Source: Streptomyces sp. TRM68416 (GTDB taxonomy: Bacteria; Actinomycetota; Actinomycetes; Streptomycetales; Streptomycetaceae). Taken from it: DNA of 64,000 bases. Positions 51,844 through 60,011 of this stretch are shown here, one piece after another; the first letter of the stretch is position 1; every line of letters begins with the position of its first letter. Location: positions 124,001 through 188,000 of the forward strand of contig NZ_JACVWU010000015.1 of assembly GCF_014596915.1 (NCBI RefSeq). The letters are read 5' to 3'. The notes under the pieces were generated by a model that saw only the letters and a program-made list of their open reading frames with translations, was not told the DNA's origin and did not search any database. A program made the position numbers and the translations under genes.

Positions 51844-52959
51844 TCAGGTGCCCAGTTCCTGGTGGTGGGTGTGGAGGCTGGTCTTGCCCTGCTCTGTGAG
51901 GGAGCCGTGGAGGCGGAGGCGGGAGATGCCGCCGTCGGGGTAGATGTCCACGCGCGCGTGGGTGCCCACGGCCGGCTCGGGGAGGACGAAGCGGTGGTTG
52001 GTGTCGGGCTGGAGGCGGGTGCGCGGGAGGATCTCCGTCCAGGCGCCGTCGTCTCCGTCGCGCACCGACACCGATGCCCAGCCGGCGCTGTTCCCCTTCA
52101 GATAGGCCGTGTCGATCTCGATGGCGCGGATCTGGGACTGGGCCGCCAGGCGGTACCGGATCCAGTCGTTGCCCTGGTCACGGCGGCGCCGTGTCTCCCA
52201 GCCGTCGTCCATCTTGCGGGAGCGGCCGGGCTGGATGGTGTTCGACGCCGGGGAGTAGAAGAGGTTGGAGGCGTCCTCGGCGCGGCCGCCGTTCTCCAGC
52301 GCGACCACGTCGAAGGTGCCCAGCACGGCGAGCCACTCGGGGTCTGGGACGACCTCGCCGTAGACGCGCAGCCGTGCGATGCCGCCGTCCGGGTGCTGGT
52401 TGACCCGCAGATGGGTGAAGCGCTGTTCGACGGAGACCTCGAAGCCGTTCGCCGCGTGCCCGCCGACCGGTGTCCGCGGGACCAGCGTCGTCCACTTCAC
52501 GTCGTCGCCGAGCAGTTCCTCCGGGGAGGGCGAGCCGGGTACCGAGGTGCCCTCGACCGACACGGCCTGCGGGTAGTTGCCCCGGAAGTGGGCCGTGTCG
52601 ACGACGATGCCCCGGATCACGCCGGGCGCGCCGAGGCGGACCAGCGCCCAGTCGTGGTCCTCGGCCGTGGGCCACGGGTGCTCGGCGGAGACGCCGCGCC
52701 GCCGCCGGGTCTCCCAGCCGTCCATGATCTTGCCCTTGTGCCCGAAGTGCTCGGGGTCGAACTCGGCCCGCTCGGGTACGAGAAGGTTTTCCCGCTGGGC
52801 GAAGAACTCGTCGTTGGCGGCGATCACCCCGGCGCCGAGCTGCCGGTCGGCGAGGTTGGCGTACTGGGTGAAGGGGAAGTCGGCGGTGCGGTAGTCCGCG
52901 TAGGGGTCACCCCCTCCGTAGGGGCTCGCGTCGCCGGTGAAGCTCGGAATCGCCGTCAC
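51844..52959 (-). CDS. alc: Allantoicase
   Basis: A 371-residue enzyme that hydrolyses allantoate to ureidoglycolate and urea. Two allantoicase repeats are visible, each with a GWETRRRR motif (KIMDGWETRRRR and MDDGWETRRRRDQGNDW) and ending in HPDGGIARLRVYG and YPDGGISRLRLHG. The GTG start follows AAGGA. It lies 45 bases after allantoinase on the same strand, forming the allantoin operon repressed, by inference, by the divergent IclR-type regulator. Confidence 0.95.
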   Translation of the reverse strand: MTAIPSFTGDASPYGGGDPYADYRTADFPFTQYANLADRQLGAGVIAANDEFFAQRENLLVPERAEFDPEHFGHKGKIMDGWETRRRRGVSAEHPWPTAEDHDWALVRLGAPGVIRGIVVDTAHFRGNYPQAVSVEGTSVPGSPSPEELLGDDVKWTTLVPRTPVGGHAANGFEVSVEQRFTHLRVNQHPDGGIARLRVYGEVVPDPEWLAVLGTFDVVALENGGRAEDASNLFYSPASNTIQPGRSRKMDDGWETRRRRDQGNDWIRYRLAAQSQIRAIEIDTAYLKGNSAGWASVSVRDGDDGAWTEILPRTRLQPDTNHRFVLPEPAVGTHARVDIYPDGGISRLRLHGSLTEQGKTSLHTHHQELGT

Positions 52960-53004
52960 GAAGAGTTCCTTTCGGGGGGGTCGGCCGTTGCTGGTGCGCG
53001 GGAA

Positions 53005-54345
53005 TCAGGGGGTACGGGTGAGGAGTTGGCCCTTCGGGGGCGTGAACTCGCCGTTCAGCACGATGCGTTCGCCCCTCAGCCAGGTCGACTTCACGACGCC
53101 GTGGAGGGTCTTGCCCGCGTACGCGGTGACGCGGTTGCGGTGCTGGAGCGCGGCCGGGTCCACGGTGAACGTCTCGTCCGGCGCGAGGACCGCGAAGTCG
53201 GCGTCCCGGCCGACCTCGATGGCGCCCTTGCGCGCGTCGAGGCCGACCAGCTCCGCCGTACGCGACGACATCCAGCGGACCACGTCCTCCAGGCCGTGTC
53301 CCCGTCTGCGCGCCTCGGTCCACACCGCCGCCAGGCTCAGCTGGAGGCCGGAGATACCGCCCCACGCCGTGGCGAAGTCGTCGGTCTTCAGGTCGGCCGT
53401 GGACGGCGAGTGGTCGGTGACCACGCAGTCGATGGTGCCGTCGGCCAGCGCCTGCCACAGCAGGTCCTGGTTGGCGGACTCGCGGATCGGCGGGCAGCAC
53501 TTGAACTCGCTTGCGCCGTCCGGGACTTCCTCGGCGGTGAGGGTGAGGTAGTGGGGGCAGGTCTCGACCGTGACGCGTACGCCCTCCGCCTTGGCCTCGG
53601 CGATCAGCGGCAGCGCGTCGCTCGACGACAGGTGCAGCACATGCACGCGCGCGTTGAGCCGCTTGGCCCGGTCGATGAGCCGGGCGATCGCGGTGTCCTC
53701 GGCGTCGCGCGGGCGGGAGGCGAGGAAGTCGGCGTACTTCGGGCCGCCGTGCTGCGGGGCGGCTTCGAGGTGGTGGGGGTCCTCGGCGTGCACGATCAAC
53801 AGGCCGCCGAAGGAGGCGATCTCGGCCAGGGACCGGGCGAGCCCGTCCTGGTCGAGGTGGGGGAACTCGTCCACGCCGGACGGGGAGAGGAACGCCTTGA
53901 AGCCGAAGACCCCGGCCTCGTGCAGCGGGCGCAGTTCCTTGACGTTGTCGGGCAGGGCGCCGCCCCAGAAGCCGACGTCGATGTGGGCCTTGTCGGCGGC
54001 GACGTCCCGCTTGATCCGCAGGTGGTCGACGGTCGTGGTCGGCGGGAGGGAGTTCAGCGGCATGTCGACGAGCGTGGTGATGCCGCCGGCCGCCGCGGCG
54101 CGGGTGGCGGTCCAGAAGCCCTCCCACTCGGTGCGGCCGGGGTCGTTGACGTGCACGTGGGTGTCGACCAGGCCGGGCAGCAGGACGTGGTCGCCGAGCT
54201 CCTCCAGCCGGGCACCGGGGGGCACCTCGGCGTCGTGGGGCAGTACGGCGGTGATCTTCCCGGCGGCGACCGCGACCGAGGCGGCCCGCGTCCCCTCCGG
54301 AGTGATGACGCGCGTCGAGCGCAGCACCAGTTCTACGTCGGACAC
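53005..54345 (-). CDS. allB: Allantoinase
   Basis: A 446-residue amidohydrolase that opens the ring of allantoin to allantoate. It has the metal-binding PGLVDTHVHVND, FKAFLSPSG (Lys for carbamylation), LIVHAED, VHVLHLSSSDAL, and CVVTDHSP (Asp). The GTG at 54345 follows AGAGGGG. Its upstream region contains TTCC-N7-GGAA operators and a TTCAAC/GTTGAA repeat. With alc it feeds urea and glyoxylate metabolism; malate synthase nearby can use the glyoxylate. Confidence 0.95.
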   Translation of the reverse strand: MSDVELVLRSTRVITPEGTRAASVAVAAGKITAVLPHDAEVPPGARLEELGDHVLLPGLVDTHVHVNDPGRTEWEGFWTATRAAAAGGITTLVDMPLNSLPPTTTVDHLRIKRDVAADKAHIDVGFWGGALPDNVKELRPLHEAGVFGFKAFLSPSGVDEFPHLDQDGLARSLAEIASFGGLLIVHAEDPHHLEAAPQHGGPKYADFLASRPRDAEDTAIARLIDRAKRLNARVHVLHLSSSDALPLIAEAKAEGVRVTVETCPHYLTLTAEEVPDGASEFKCCPPIRESANQDLLWQALADGTIDCVVTDHSPSTADLKTDDFATAWGGISGLQLSLAAVWTEARRRGHGLEDVVRWMSSRTAELVGLDARKGAIEVGRDADFAVLAPDETFTVDPAALQHRNRVTAYAGKTLHGVVKSTWLRGERIVLNGEFTPPKGQLLTRTP

Positions 54346-54372
54346 CCGAACCCCTCTCTGCCGCCGCTTGAC

Positions 54373-54406
54373 TTCCGGTAACGGGATTGACTTCCACGTT
54401 ACGGAA
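54373..54406. promoter_or_regulatory. Operator pair upstream of allantoinase
   Basis: Two sites of form TTCC-N7-GGAN lie 19 bp apart: TTCCGGTAACGGGAT (54373-54387) and TTCCACGTTACGGAA (54392-54406). The second is a full TTCC-N7-GGAA site shared with the allR and malate synthase promoters. They are 28-60 bases upstream of the allantoinase GTG, well placed for repression. Confidence 0.6.
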
Positions 54407-54423
54407 TTCAACGTTCTGTTGAA
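54407..54423. promoter_or_regulatory. Second inverted repeat in the allantoinase promoter
   Basis: TTCAACGTTCTGTTGAA is a perfect 6-bp inverted repeat with a 5-nt centre, directly next to the TTCC-N7-GGAA site. Its sequence differs from that site, so another regulator may bind. The TTGAAT on the minus strand within it could be a -35 box, with a poor -10. Confidence 0.4.
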
Positions 54424-54499
54424 GGAGTCTTCACTCCCGTTCCCGCGCCGTCAAGGGCACACTGCTGTCGAGCGCCCTCCCCGCATCCACTCTGGACGT

Positions 54500-54543
54500 T
54501 TCCACAAAGCGGAATTAGAATTCCGGCAAGCAGAACGTAGCTA
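54500..54543 (+). promoter_or_regulatory. allR promoter with operator in the spacer
   Basis: TTAGAA (54515-54520) and TAGCTA (54538-54543) are 17 bases apart. The spacer begins with TTCCGGCAAGCAGAA (54521-54535), a TTCC-N7-RGAA site, and a full site TTCCACAAAGCGGAA lies 21 bp upstream (54500-54514). This is the same arrangement as at the malate synthase promoter and implies autoregulation. Confidence 0.55.
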
Positions 54544-54614
54544 CGCACAAGCGGGGAGTCAACCGACTGCCGGGTAGGCTTCTGCTCTTCCGCCAGTCCC
54601 GAAAGGAACGCGCC

Positions 54615-55409
54615 GTGCCGACGTCCAGCGCCAGCACCACCGACTCCGCCAAGTCCTCCGCCGGCGGAGGCGTTCAGTCCCTGGAGCGCGCCTTCGACCT
54701 GCTGGAGCGCATGGCGGATGCCGGCGGTGAGGTCGGCCTGAGCGAGCTCTCCGCGAGCAGCGGGCTGCCGCTGCCCACCATCCACCGCCTGATGCGCACC
54801 CTCGTGGCCTGCGGATACGTCCGCCAGCAGCCCAATCGGCGGTATGCCCTGGGCCCGCGCCTGATCCGCCTCGGCGAGTCCGCGTCCCGACTGCTCGGCA
54901 CCTGGGCCCGCCCGTACCTGGCGCGCCTGGTCGAGGAGACCGGCGAGACGGCGAACATGGCGCTGCTGGACGGCGACGAGATCGTCTACGTGGCGCAGGT
55001 GCCGTCGAAGCACTCCATGCGCATGTTCACCGAGGTCGGCCGCCGCGTCCTGCCGCACTCCACGGGGGTCGGCAAGGCCCTGCTGGCCAACACCCCGGAC
55101 GACGAGGTGCGCGCACTGCTCGGCCGCACCGGCATGCCGGCCGCCACGGAGAAGACGATCACCACCGCCGACGGCTTCCTCGCGGCCCTGGCGGACGTGC
55201 GCCGGCTCGGCTACGCGGTCGACGACAACGAGCAGGAGATCGGCGTGCGCTGTCTGGCGGTGTCGGTGCCCAACTCCCCCACGGCTGCGGCCATTTCGAT
55301 CTCGGGCCCGGCCGGGCGCGTCACGGAGACGGCGACGGAACGCATCGTGCCGGTGCTCCAGCAGGTGGCCGTCGAACTGTCGGAGGCCCTGGCCAGCTCG
55401 GGCGGCTGA
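54615..55409 (+). CDS. allR: IclR-family regulator of allantoin use (AllR type)
   Basis: A 264-residue regulator. The IclR winged helix (about residues 18-80: QSLERAFDLLERMADAGGEV, SELSASSGLPLPTIHRLMRT) is followed by a GAF-like effector domain with HSTGVGKALLAN and DDNEQEIGVRCLAVSV. The GTG follows AAAGGAA. It is divergent from allantoinase, as I recall for AllR (SCO6246) of S. coelicolor, which represses allantoin genes. TTCC-N7-GGAA sites in its own, the allantoinase and the malate synthase promoters are its likely targets. Confidence 0.88.
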   Translation: MPTSSASTTDSAKSSAGGGVQSLERAFDLLERMADAGGEVGLSELSASSGLPLPTIHRLMRTLVACGYVRQQPNRRYALGPRLIRLGESASRLLGTWARPYLARLVEETGETANMALLDGDEIVYVAQVPSKHSMRMFTEVGRRVLPHSTGVGKALLANTPDDEVRALLGRTGMPAATEKTITTADGFLAALADVRRLGYAVDDNEQEIGVRCLAVSVPNSPTAAAISISGPAGRVTETATERIVPVLQQVAVELSEALASSGG

Positions 55410-55426
55410 CACGACACGGCGGAATC

Positions 55427-55520
55427 TCAACGCCGCCGCGGCTCCCCCGACCGTCCCTGCACCGCCTCGGGGCTCACCCTCGCCGCGGCTCCACCGACAG
55501 CCCCATGCACATCGCAGGGC
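55427..55520. repeat. 47-bp tandem repeat copying the 3' end of the next gene
   Basis: Two 47-bp units (55427-55473 and 55474-55520) repeat the sequence that begins at the stop codon of the 55521-55871 gene. Each starts TCA, then C-GCCGCGGCTCC, and ends RGGGC. The gene end itself is the third unit. So the stop-codon region was duplicated outward twice in exact 47-bp steps. Confidence 0.75.
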
Positions 55521-55871
55521 TCAGCGCCGCCGCGGCTCCCCGAACAACTCCACCGCATCCCGCACTTCGGCCAGCCCTCGCGACAGCGCGCTCACCGACC
55601 CGATCGCGCCCGCGATCAGCAGTAACGACCGGCGCAGCCGGGGGATCTCCGGCGCTCCGCCGTTCGTCATCGCGGCCAGCGCCGCGAGTTCGTCCTCGGC
55701 GATGCCGCGGTCGGGGAACTCGGCCGAGTGCGCGGCGAGTTCGCGGCGCAGCCGGGACACCGCGGTCCGCAGTTCCGCCACTCTCGGGTCCTCGTCGCTG
55801 CCGGTCACCGGCCTCTGCCTCAAGCTCCGCAACACAGCTCTCCCCCCGCGTACGCCGTTGTACGCGTCCAC
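55521..55871 (-). CDS. Small conserved actinobacterial protein (DUF5955-like)
   Basis: A 116-residue protein with a long helical region (ELRTAVSRLRRELAAHSAEF, DRGIAEDELAAL) followed by RLRRSLLLIAGAIGSVSALS, a hydrophobic helix, and DAVELFG. I recall it as a short Streptomyces family of unknown function. The GTG at 55871 follows GGGAG; a GTG twelve codons later follows GGGGAGAG and is also possible. It faces away from the nucleotidyltransferase gene. Confidence 0.7.
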   Translation of the reverse strand: MDAYNGVRGGRAVLRSLRQRPVTGSDEDPRVAELRTAVSRLRRELAAHSAEFPDRGIAEDELAALAAMTNGGAPEIPRLRRSLLLIAGAIGSVSALSRGLAEVRDAVELFGEPRRR

Positions 55872-56023
55872 CTCGTACTCCCGCTCCGCGCCCCACGCGC
55901 CTGCCCGGGCGCCGGGGGACGCGGGCCAGTAAACGCCACCCGGCGGCGGGCGCGCCAGCGTACGGACCGAAATTCAGCCCTGCGAAACCGCGCCGCCGCC
56001 CCGGCGTCAGGTATGCAGGACGC

Positions 56024-56635
56024 ATGACTCAGAAGGAACGGCAGGTCGCCGGGGTGGTGCTGGCGGCGGGCGGCGGGCGACGGCTCGGCGGGCGGCCCAA
56101 GGCGCTGCTGGAACACCGGGGACGGCCACTGGTGGAGCACGCCGTGTCCGTGCTGCGCGCGGCCGGGTGCACGCGCGTCCACGTGGTCCTCGGGGCACGC
56201 GCCGACACCGTACGGGAGCGGGCGGCGCTCGGCGACTGCGTCCTCGTGGACAACCCGGACTGGGAACAGGGCATGGGGACCTCGCTGCGCGCCGGGCTCG
56301 CCTCACTCACGGAAGCGGGAGCCGGAGCCGGAGCCCGGGCCGCGCTCGTCTCGCTCGTCGACCAGCCCGGCATCGGCCCGGAGGCGGTGGCCCGGGTGCT
56401 CGCCGCGTACCGGGGCGAGGATTCCCTGGTCTCGGCCGCCTACGAGGGGGTACGCGGCCATCCCGTCCTGCTCGGCTCGGCCCACTGGGCGGGCATCGTG
56501 GCGGCCGCGACCGGGGACCGGGGCGCCCGCGCCTATCTGAAGGAGCACGCGTCCGATCTCACCCTCGTCGAGTGCGGGGACGTCGCGCGGCCGTACGACA
56601 TCGACCGTCCCGAGGACCTGGTCCACCTTGAGTGA
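56024..56635 (+). CDS. MobA/MocA-like nucleotidyltransferase
   Basis: A 203-residue NTP transferase with VAGVVLAAGGGRRLGGRPKALL (nucleotide motif) split over the first 30 residues, VVLGARAD, NPDWEQGMGTSLRAGL and SLVDQPGI (metal Asp). This branch (MocA-like) makes the cytidylated molybdenum cofactor used by xanthine dehydrogenase-type enzymes. That fits purine breakdown to allantoin, handled by the adjacent operon, though no xanthine dehydrogenase is seen here. No clear ribosome-binding site. Confidence 0.85.
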   Translation: MTQKERQVAGVVLAAGGGRRLGGRPKALLEHRGRPLVEHAVSVLRAAGCTRVHVVLGARADTVRERAALGDCVLVDNPDWEQGMGTSLRAGLASLTEAGAGAGARAALVSLVDQPGIGPEAVARVLAAYRGEDSLVSAAYEGVRGHPVLLGSAHWAGIVAAATGDRGARAYLKEHASDLTLVECGDVARPYDIDRPEDLVHLE

Positions 56636-56695
56636 GCGAGGTGGCACTGAGCGACACCTTGCCTCGACTCAGAGAATCTCGACATCAACAAACCA

Positions 56696-56724
56696 TTGAA
56701 GTTCCACAATGAGGAAACTACTAT
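56696..56724 (+). promoter_or_regulatory. Malate synthase promoter with AllR-type operator in the spacer
   Basis: TTGAAG (56696-56701) and TACTAT (56719-56724) are 17 bases apart, and the spacer starts with TTCCACAATGAGGAA (56702-56716), a TTCC-N7-GGAA site like those near allR. A protein bound there would block RNA polymerase directly. The leader to the ATG at 56821 is about 90 nt. Confidence 0.65.
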
Positions 56725-56820
56725 CCACTGATCAGAAGCACTCGACCGCACAGCGGGTGTGAACCCTCCCCATTTGCCCCTATAGGCACCCGGTGCCACC
56801 GCTGAAGGAAGTGACAGCTC

Positions 56821-58443
56821 ATGTCCGCACCAGCGCCGTCCCCGCTGGCCATCGTCGACGCCGAGCCCCTGCCCCGGCAGGAGGAGGTCCTCACCGATGC
56901 GGCCCTCGCCTTCGTGGCCGAGCTGCACCGCCGGTTCACGCCCCGGCGTGACGAACTCCTCGCCCGCCGGGCGCAGCGCCGCGCCGAGATCGCCCGCACC
57001 TCCACGCTCGACTTCCTCCCGGAGACCGCGGCGATCCGCGCGGACGACTCCTGGAAGGTGGCCCCCTCCCCCGCGGCCCTGAACGACCGCCGGGTCGAGA
57101 TCACCGGCCCCACCGACCGCAAGATGACCATCAACGCCCTCAACTCGGGCGCCAAGGTGTGGCTCGCGGACTTCGAGGACGCCTCCGCGCCCACCTGGGA
57201 GAACGTCGTCCTCGGCCAGCTCAACCTGATCGACGCCTACACCCGCAGCATCGACTTCACCGACCCCAAGTCCGGCAAGTCCTACGCCCTGAAGGCGAAC
57301 GACGAGCTCGCCACCGTCGTCATGCGCCCCCGCGGCTGGCACCTGAACGAGCGTCACCTCCAGGTCGACGGGCAGCAGGTGCCCGGCGCCTTCGTCGACT
57401 TCGGCCTGTACTTCTTCCACAACGCCCAGCGCCTGCTCGGCCTCGGCAAGGGCCCGTACTTCTACCTCCCGAAGACCGAGTCGCACCTGGAGGCCCGCCT
57501 CTGGAACGACGTCTTCGTCTTCGCGCAGGACTACGTCGGCATTCCGCAGGGCACCGTCCGCGCCACCGTCCTCATCGAGACGATCACGGCCGCGTACGAG
57601 ATGGAGGAGATCCTCTACGAACTGCGCGACCACGCCTCCGGGTTGAACGCCGGACGCTGGGACTACCTGTTCTCCATCGTCAAGAACTTCCGTGACGGCG
57701 GGCGGAAGTTCGTCCTGCCCGACCGCAACGCGGTCACGATGACGGCCCCGTTCATGCGCGCGTACACCGAACTCCTCGTGCGCACCTGCCACAAGCGCGG
57801 GGCGCACGCGATCGGCGGCATGGCCGCGTTCATTCCCTCGCGGCGCGACGAGGAGGTCAACAAGGTCGCCTTCGAGAAGGTCAAGGCCGACAAGGACCGG
57901 GAGGCGAACGACGGTTTCGACGGCTCCTGGGTCGCCCACCCCGACCTGGTCCCGATCGCCATGGCCTCCTTCGACGCCGTCCTCGGCGACAGGCCGAACC
58001 AGAAGGACCGGCTGCGCGAGGACGTCCACGTCGAGGCCGCCGACCTGATCGCCGTCGACTCCCTCGACGCCGAGCCGACGTACAACGGTCTGGTCAACGC
58101 CGTTCAGGTCGGCATCCGTTACATCGAGGCGTGGCTGCGCGGCCTCGGCGCGGTCGCCATCTTCAACCTCATGGAGGACGCGGCCACCGCCGAGATCTCC
58201 CGCTCCCAGATCTGGCAGTGGATCAACGCGGGCGTGGAGTTCGAGAACGGCGAGAAGGCCACCCCCGAACTGGCCCGCAAGGTCGCCGCCGAGGAACTCG
58301 CGAACATCCGCGCTGAGATCGGCGAGGAGGCCTTCGCGGCCGGCCACTGGCAGCAGGCCCACGACCTGCTGCTGGAGGTCTCCCTCGACGAGGACTACGC
58401 GGACTTCCTGACGCTGCCCGCGTACGAGCAGCTCAAGGGCTGA
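56821..58443 (+). CDS. aceB: Malate synthase A
   Basis: A 540-residue malate synthase of the A type, which condenses glyoxylate with acetyl-CoA to malate. The length and the segments VWLADFEDASAPTWENV, MRPRGWHLNERHL, YLPKTESHLEARLWNDVF, RATVLIETITAAYEMEEIL and GRWDYLFSIVKNF are typical. The ATG follows AAGGAAG. Its promoter carries the operator shared with allR, so it probably consumes glyoxylate from allantoin rather than (or besides) serving acetate growth. From memory, S. coelicolor SCO6243 is the equivalent. Confidence 0.96.
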   Translation: MSAPAPSPLAIVDAEPLPRQEEVLTDAALAFVAELHRRFTPRRDELLARRAQRRAEIARTSTLDFLPETAAIRADDSWKVAPSPAALNDRRVEITGPTDRKMTINALNSGAKVWLADFEDASAPTWENVVLGQLNLIDAYTRSIDFTDPKSGKSYALKANDELATVVMRPRGWHLNERHLQVDGQQVPGAFVDFGLYFFHNAQRLLGLGKGPYFYLPKTESHLEARLWNDVFVFAQDYVGIPQGTVRATVLIETITAAYEMEEILYELRDHASGLNAGRWDYLFSIVKNFRDGGRKFVLPDRNAVTMTAPFMRAYTELLVRTCHKRGAHAIGGMAAFIPSRRDEEVNKVAFEKVKADKDREANDGFDGSWVAHPDLVPIAMASFDAVLGDRPNQKDRLREDVHVEAADLIAVDSLDAEPTYNGLVNAVQVGIRYIEAWLRGLGAVAIFNLMEDAATAEISRSQIWQWINAGVEFENGEKATPELARKVAAEELANIRAEIGEEAFAAGHWQQAHDLLLEVSLDEDYADFLTLPAYEQLKG

Positions 58444-58447
58444 GCCC

Positions 58448-58726
58448 TCAGAGAGCGGGCTTGTCCGAGTGGCCCAGGGGCTTCCCCGGGGCCACTCGGT
58501 CGCGTACGGCCTGCTTGACCGCCGTCGGCTCCGGGAAGCCCTGCTCCTTGCGGTCCCAGACGACCTCGTCGTCGACGCGGACGACGAAGATCCCGCCCTT
58601 GCCGGGCTTCAGGGCCAGCTCGGTCAGCTCCGCCTCGAAGGTCGTGAGCAGTTCCTGGGCCAGCCAGGCCGCGCGGGGCAGCCAGCGGCACTGGGTGCAG
58701 TACTCGATCTCGACGCGGCCACTCAT
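58448..58726 (-). CDS. SelT/SelW/SelH-family CxxC protein
   Basis: A 92-residue thioredoxin-like protein of the Rdx (SelW) family. The redox motif CTQCRWLPRAAWLAQELL sits at the N-terminus with Cys in place of selenocysteine, followed by KPGKGGIFVVRVDDEVVWDR. It is probably a small redox protein. Its ATG overlaps the stop of the HipA-like gene (ATGA), so it is coupled to that kinase. It converges with malate synthase with only 4 bases between stops. Confidence 0.88.
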   Translation of the reverse strand: MSGRVEIEYCTQCRWLPRAAWLAQELLTTFEAELTELALKPGKGGIFVVRVDDEVVWDRKEQGFPEPTAVKQAVRDRVAPGKPLGHSDKPAL

Positions 58727-59628
58727 CCGAGGTGCACCGACCAATCCTGTTCCGCGGCCGGCTTGCCGTGCAGGTCGGGGACCCGCTTCAGCCAGTCGGG
58801 CCGGCCTTCCTGTGTCCGCGCCGCCCGGAGGGCCTCCTCGGCGGCGAGCTCCTCCCGGGCGGGGAAGTCGGTGGGCAGCCAGGCCGCGGAGGCCCGCACG
58901 CGCGCGTGGAGGTGGTCCACGTACGCCTCGCGTGCCGCGTCCGGGGTCGCGAAGTCCGTGAGCCAGGCGTCGGGGACGCAGGCCACGACCGACCGCAGCA
59001 GTTCGCGCGTCACCCTGGGTGCCAGCTCCGCGTCGGCGGCCCGTACGTCGGGGCCGTAGCGGCCGAGGGCGTGGTGGCGGAAGTCGTAGGCCTTCTCGGG
59101 GTCCGCGCCGTCCCAGCGGTGGTGGAAGACGAGGGCCGCTCCGTGGTCGATCAGCCACAGTCGCGGCGGGACCGTGCCGAACGTCGGCCAGACCATCAGG
59201 TTGGAGCTGTGGACCGTACGGTCGACGTTGACGGTCAGCGCGTCCAGCCAGACGATCCGGCCCGCCTCCAGTGGATCCACCGGGAACGCCTCGGCCACCT
59301 CCGGGGTGAAGTCCCTGGCGCCCGGCAGGTAGTCCATGCCCAGGTTGAGGCCGTGGCTGGCGGCGTGCAGGTCCCGGACCTCCTGGTGCGGTTCGGTGTC
59401 GGCGATGGTCGGGTCGAAGTGCACCAGGACCAGCTCGGGGAAGCGCAGGCCGAGGGCGCGCGCCAGCTCGCCCACGATCACCTCGGCAACCAGCGCCTTG
59501 CGGCCCTGCGCGGAGCCGGTGAACTTGACGACGTACGTGCCCAGGTCGTCGGCCTCGACCACTCCGGGCACGGAGCCGCCGGAGTGCAGGGGCGCAACGT
59601 ATCGGGTCGCAGCGACTTCTCTCAACAT
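58723..59628 (-). CDS. HipA-like kinase-fold protein
   Basis: A 301-residue protein resembling HipA/PI-kinase-like folds: YVVKFTGSAQGRKALVAE (Lys of the ATP site), GRIVWLDALTVNVDRTVHSSN (catalytic-loop Asp and Asn) and LWLIDHGAALVF (metal-binding DxG-like DHG). It lacks a HipB antitoxin neighbour and is shorter than E. coli HipA. It may be an unusual kinase or AMPylase. ATG 59628 has GAGG only two bases away; TTG 59625 would be better spaced. An N-terminal fragment of a second copy lies at 63250-63333. Confidence 0.8.
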   Translation of the reverse strand: MLREVAATRYVAPLHSGGSVPGVVEADDLGTYVVKFTGSAQGRKALVAEVIVGELARALGLRFPELVLVHFDPTIADTEPHQEVRDLHAASHGLNLGMDYLPGARDFTPEVAEAFPVDPLEAGRIVWLDALTVNVDRTVHSSNLMVWPTFGTVPPRLWLIDHGAALVFHHRWDGADPEKAYDFRHHALGRYGPDVRAADAELAPRVTRELLRSVVACVPDAWLTDFATPDAAREAYVDHLHARVRASAAWLPTDFPAREELAAEEALRAARTQEGRPDWLKRVPDLHGKPAAEQDWSVHLG

Positions 59629-60011
59629 TTCCTCATCAGGCCACCGCCTCCTCAGCCTTGCAGTCCACGGTAGGCCTTGGTGCCTCGGACAGCGGACGGC
59701 TGTCCGCCCCCAGCTTCCGGCCTCCGGCCTCCGGCCTCCGGCACGAAGTGAGCATCTTGACGTGCTCCCTGGCCCAGAGTCCAGGGACTCCGGTCCGGGT
59801 GGTCCGACCCTACCGGGAGCTTCCTGGCGGCCGTGAACTCCCGTGTGTGCGCCGTGGACTGGACTACGGCCGGCCTGATCGTCTCCCTGATCGGGGCCGC
59901 CGGGAGGCCGTACGGGTGAACCGGCCCTACATGCCTCCCGGCCGTGAGGCCCGAAGCCCTACGGTGTGGCATCGACAGCCAGGTGCGGACGTGCAAGGAG
60001 ACGCAACACAC
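59629..60011. other. 383-base intergenic region
   Basis: It separates the HipA-like gene from the glycine-rich protein gene (divergent). It contains three tandem copies of CCGGCCTC near 59725-59750 and no convincing promoter. Open frames here lack ribosome-binding sites and family features, so I call no gene. Confidence 0.5.

Noticed and set aside
59658..60011. N-terminal extension of the glycine-rich protein
   Set aside because: The in-frame upstream stretch has no ribosome-binding site and would bury the signal peptide.
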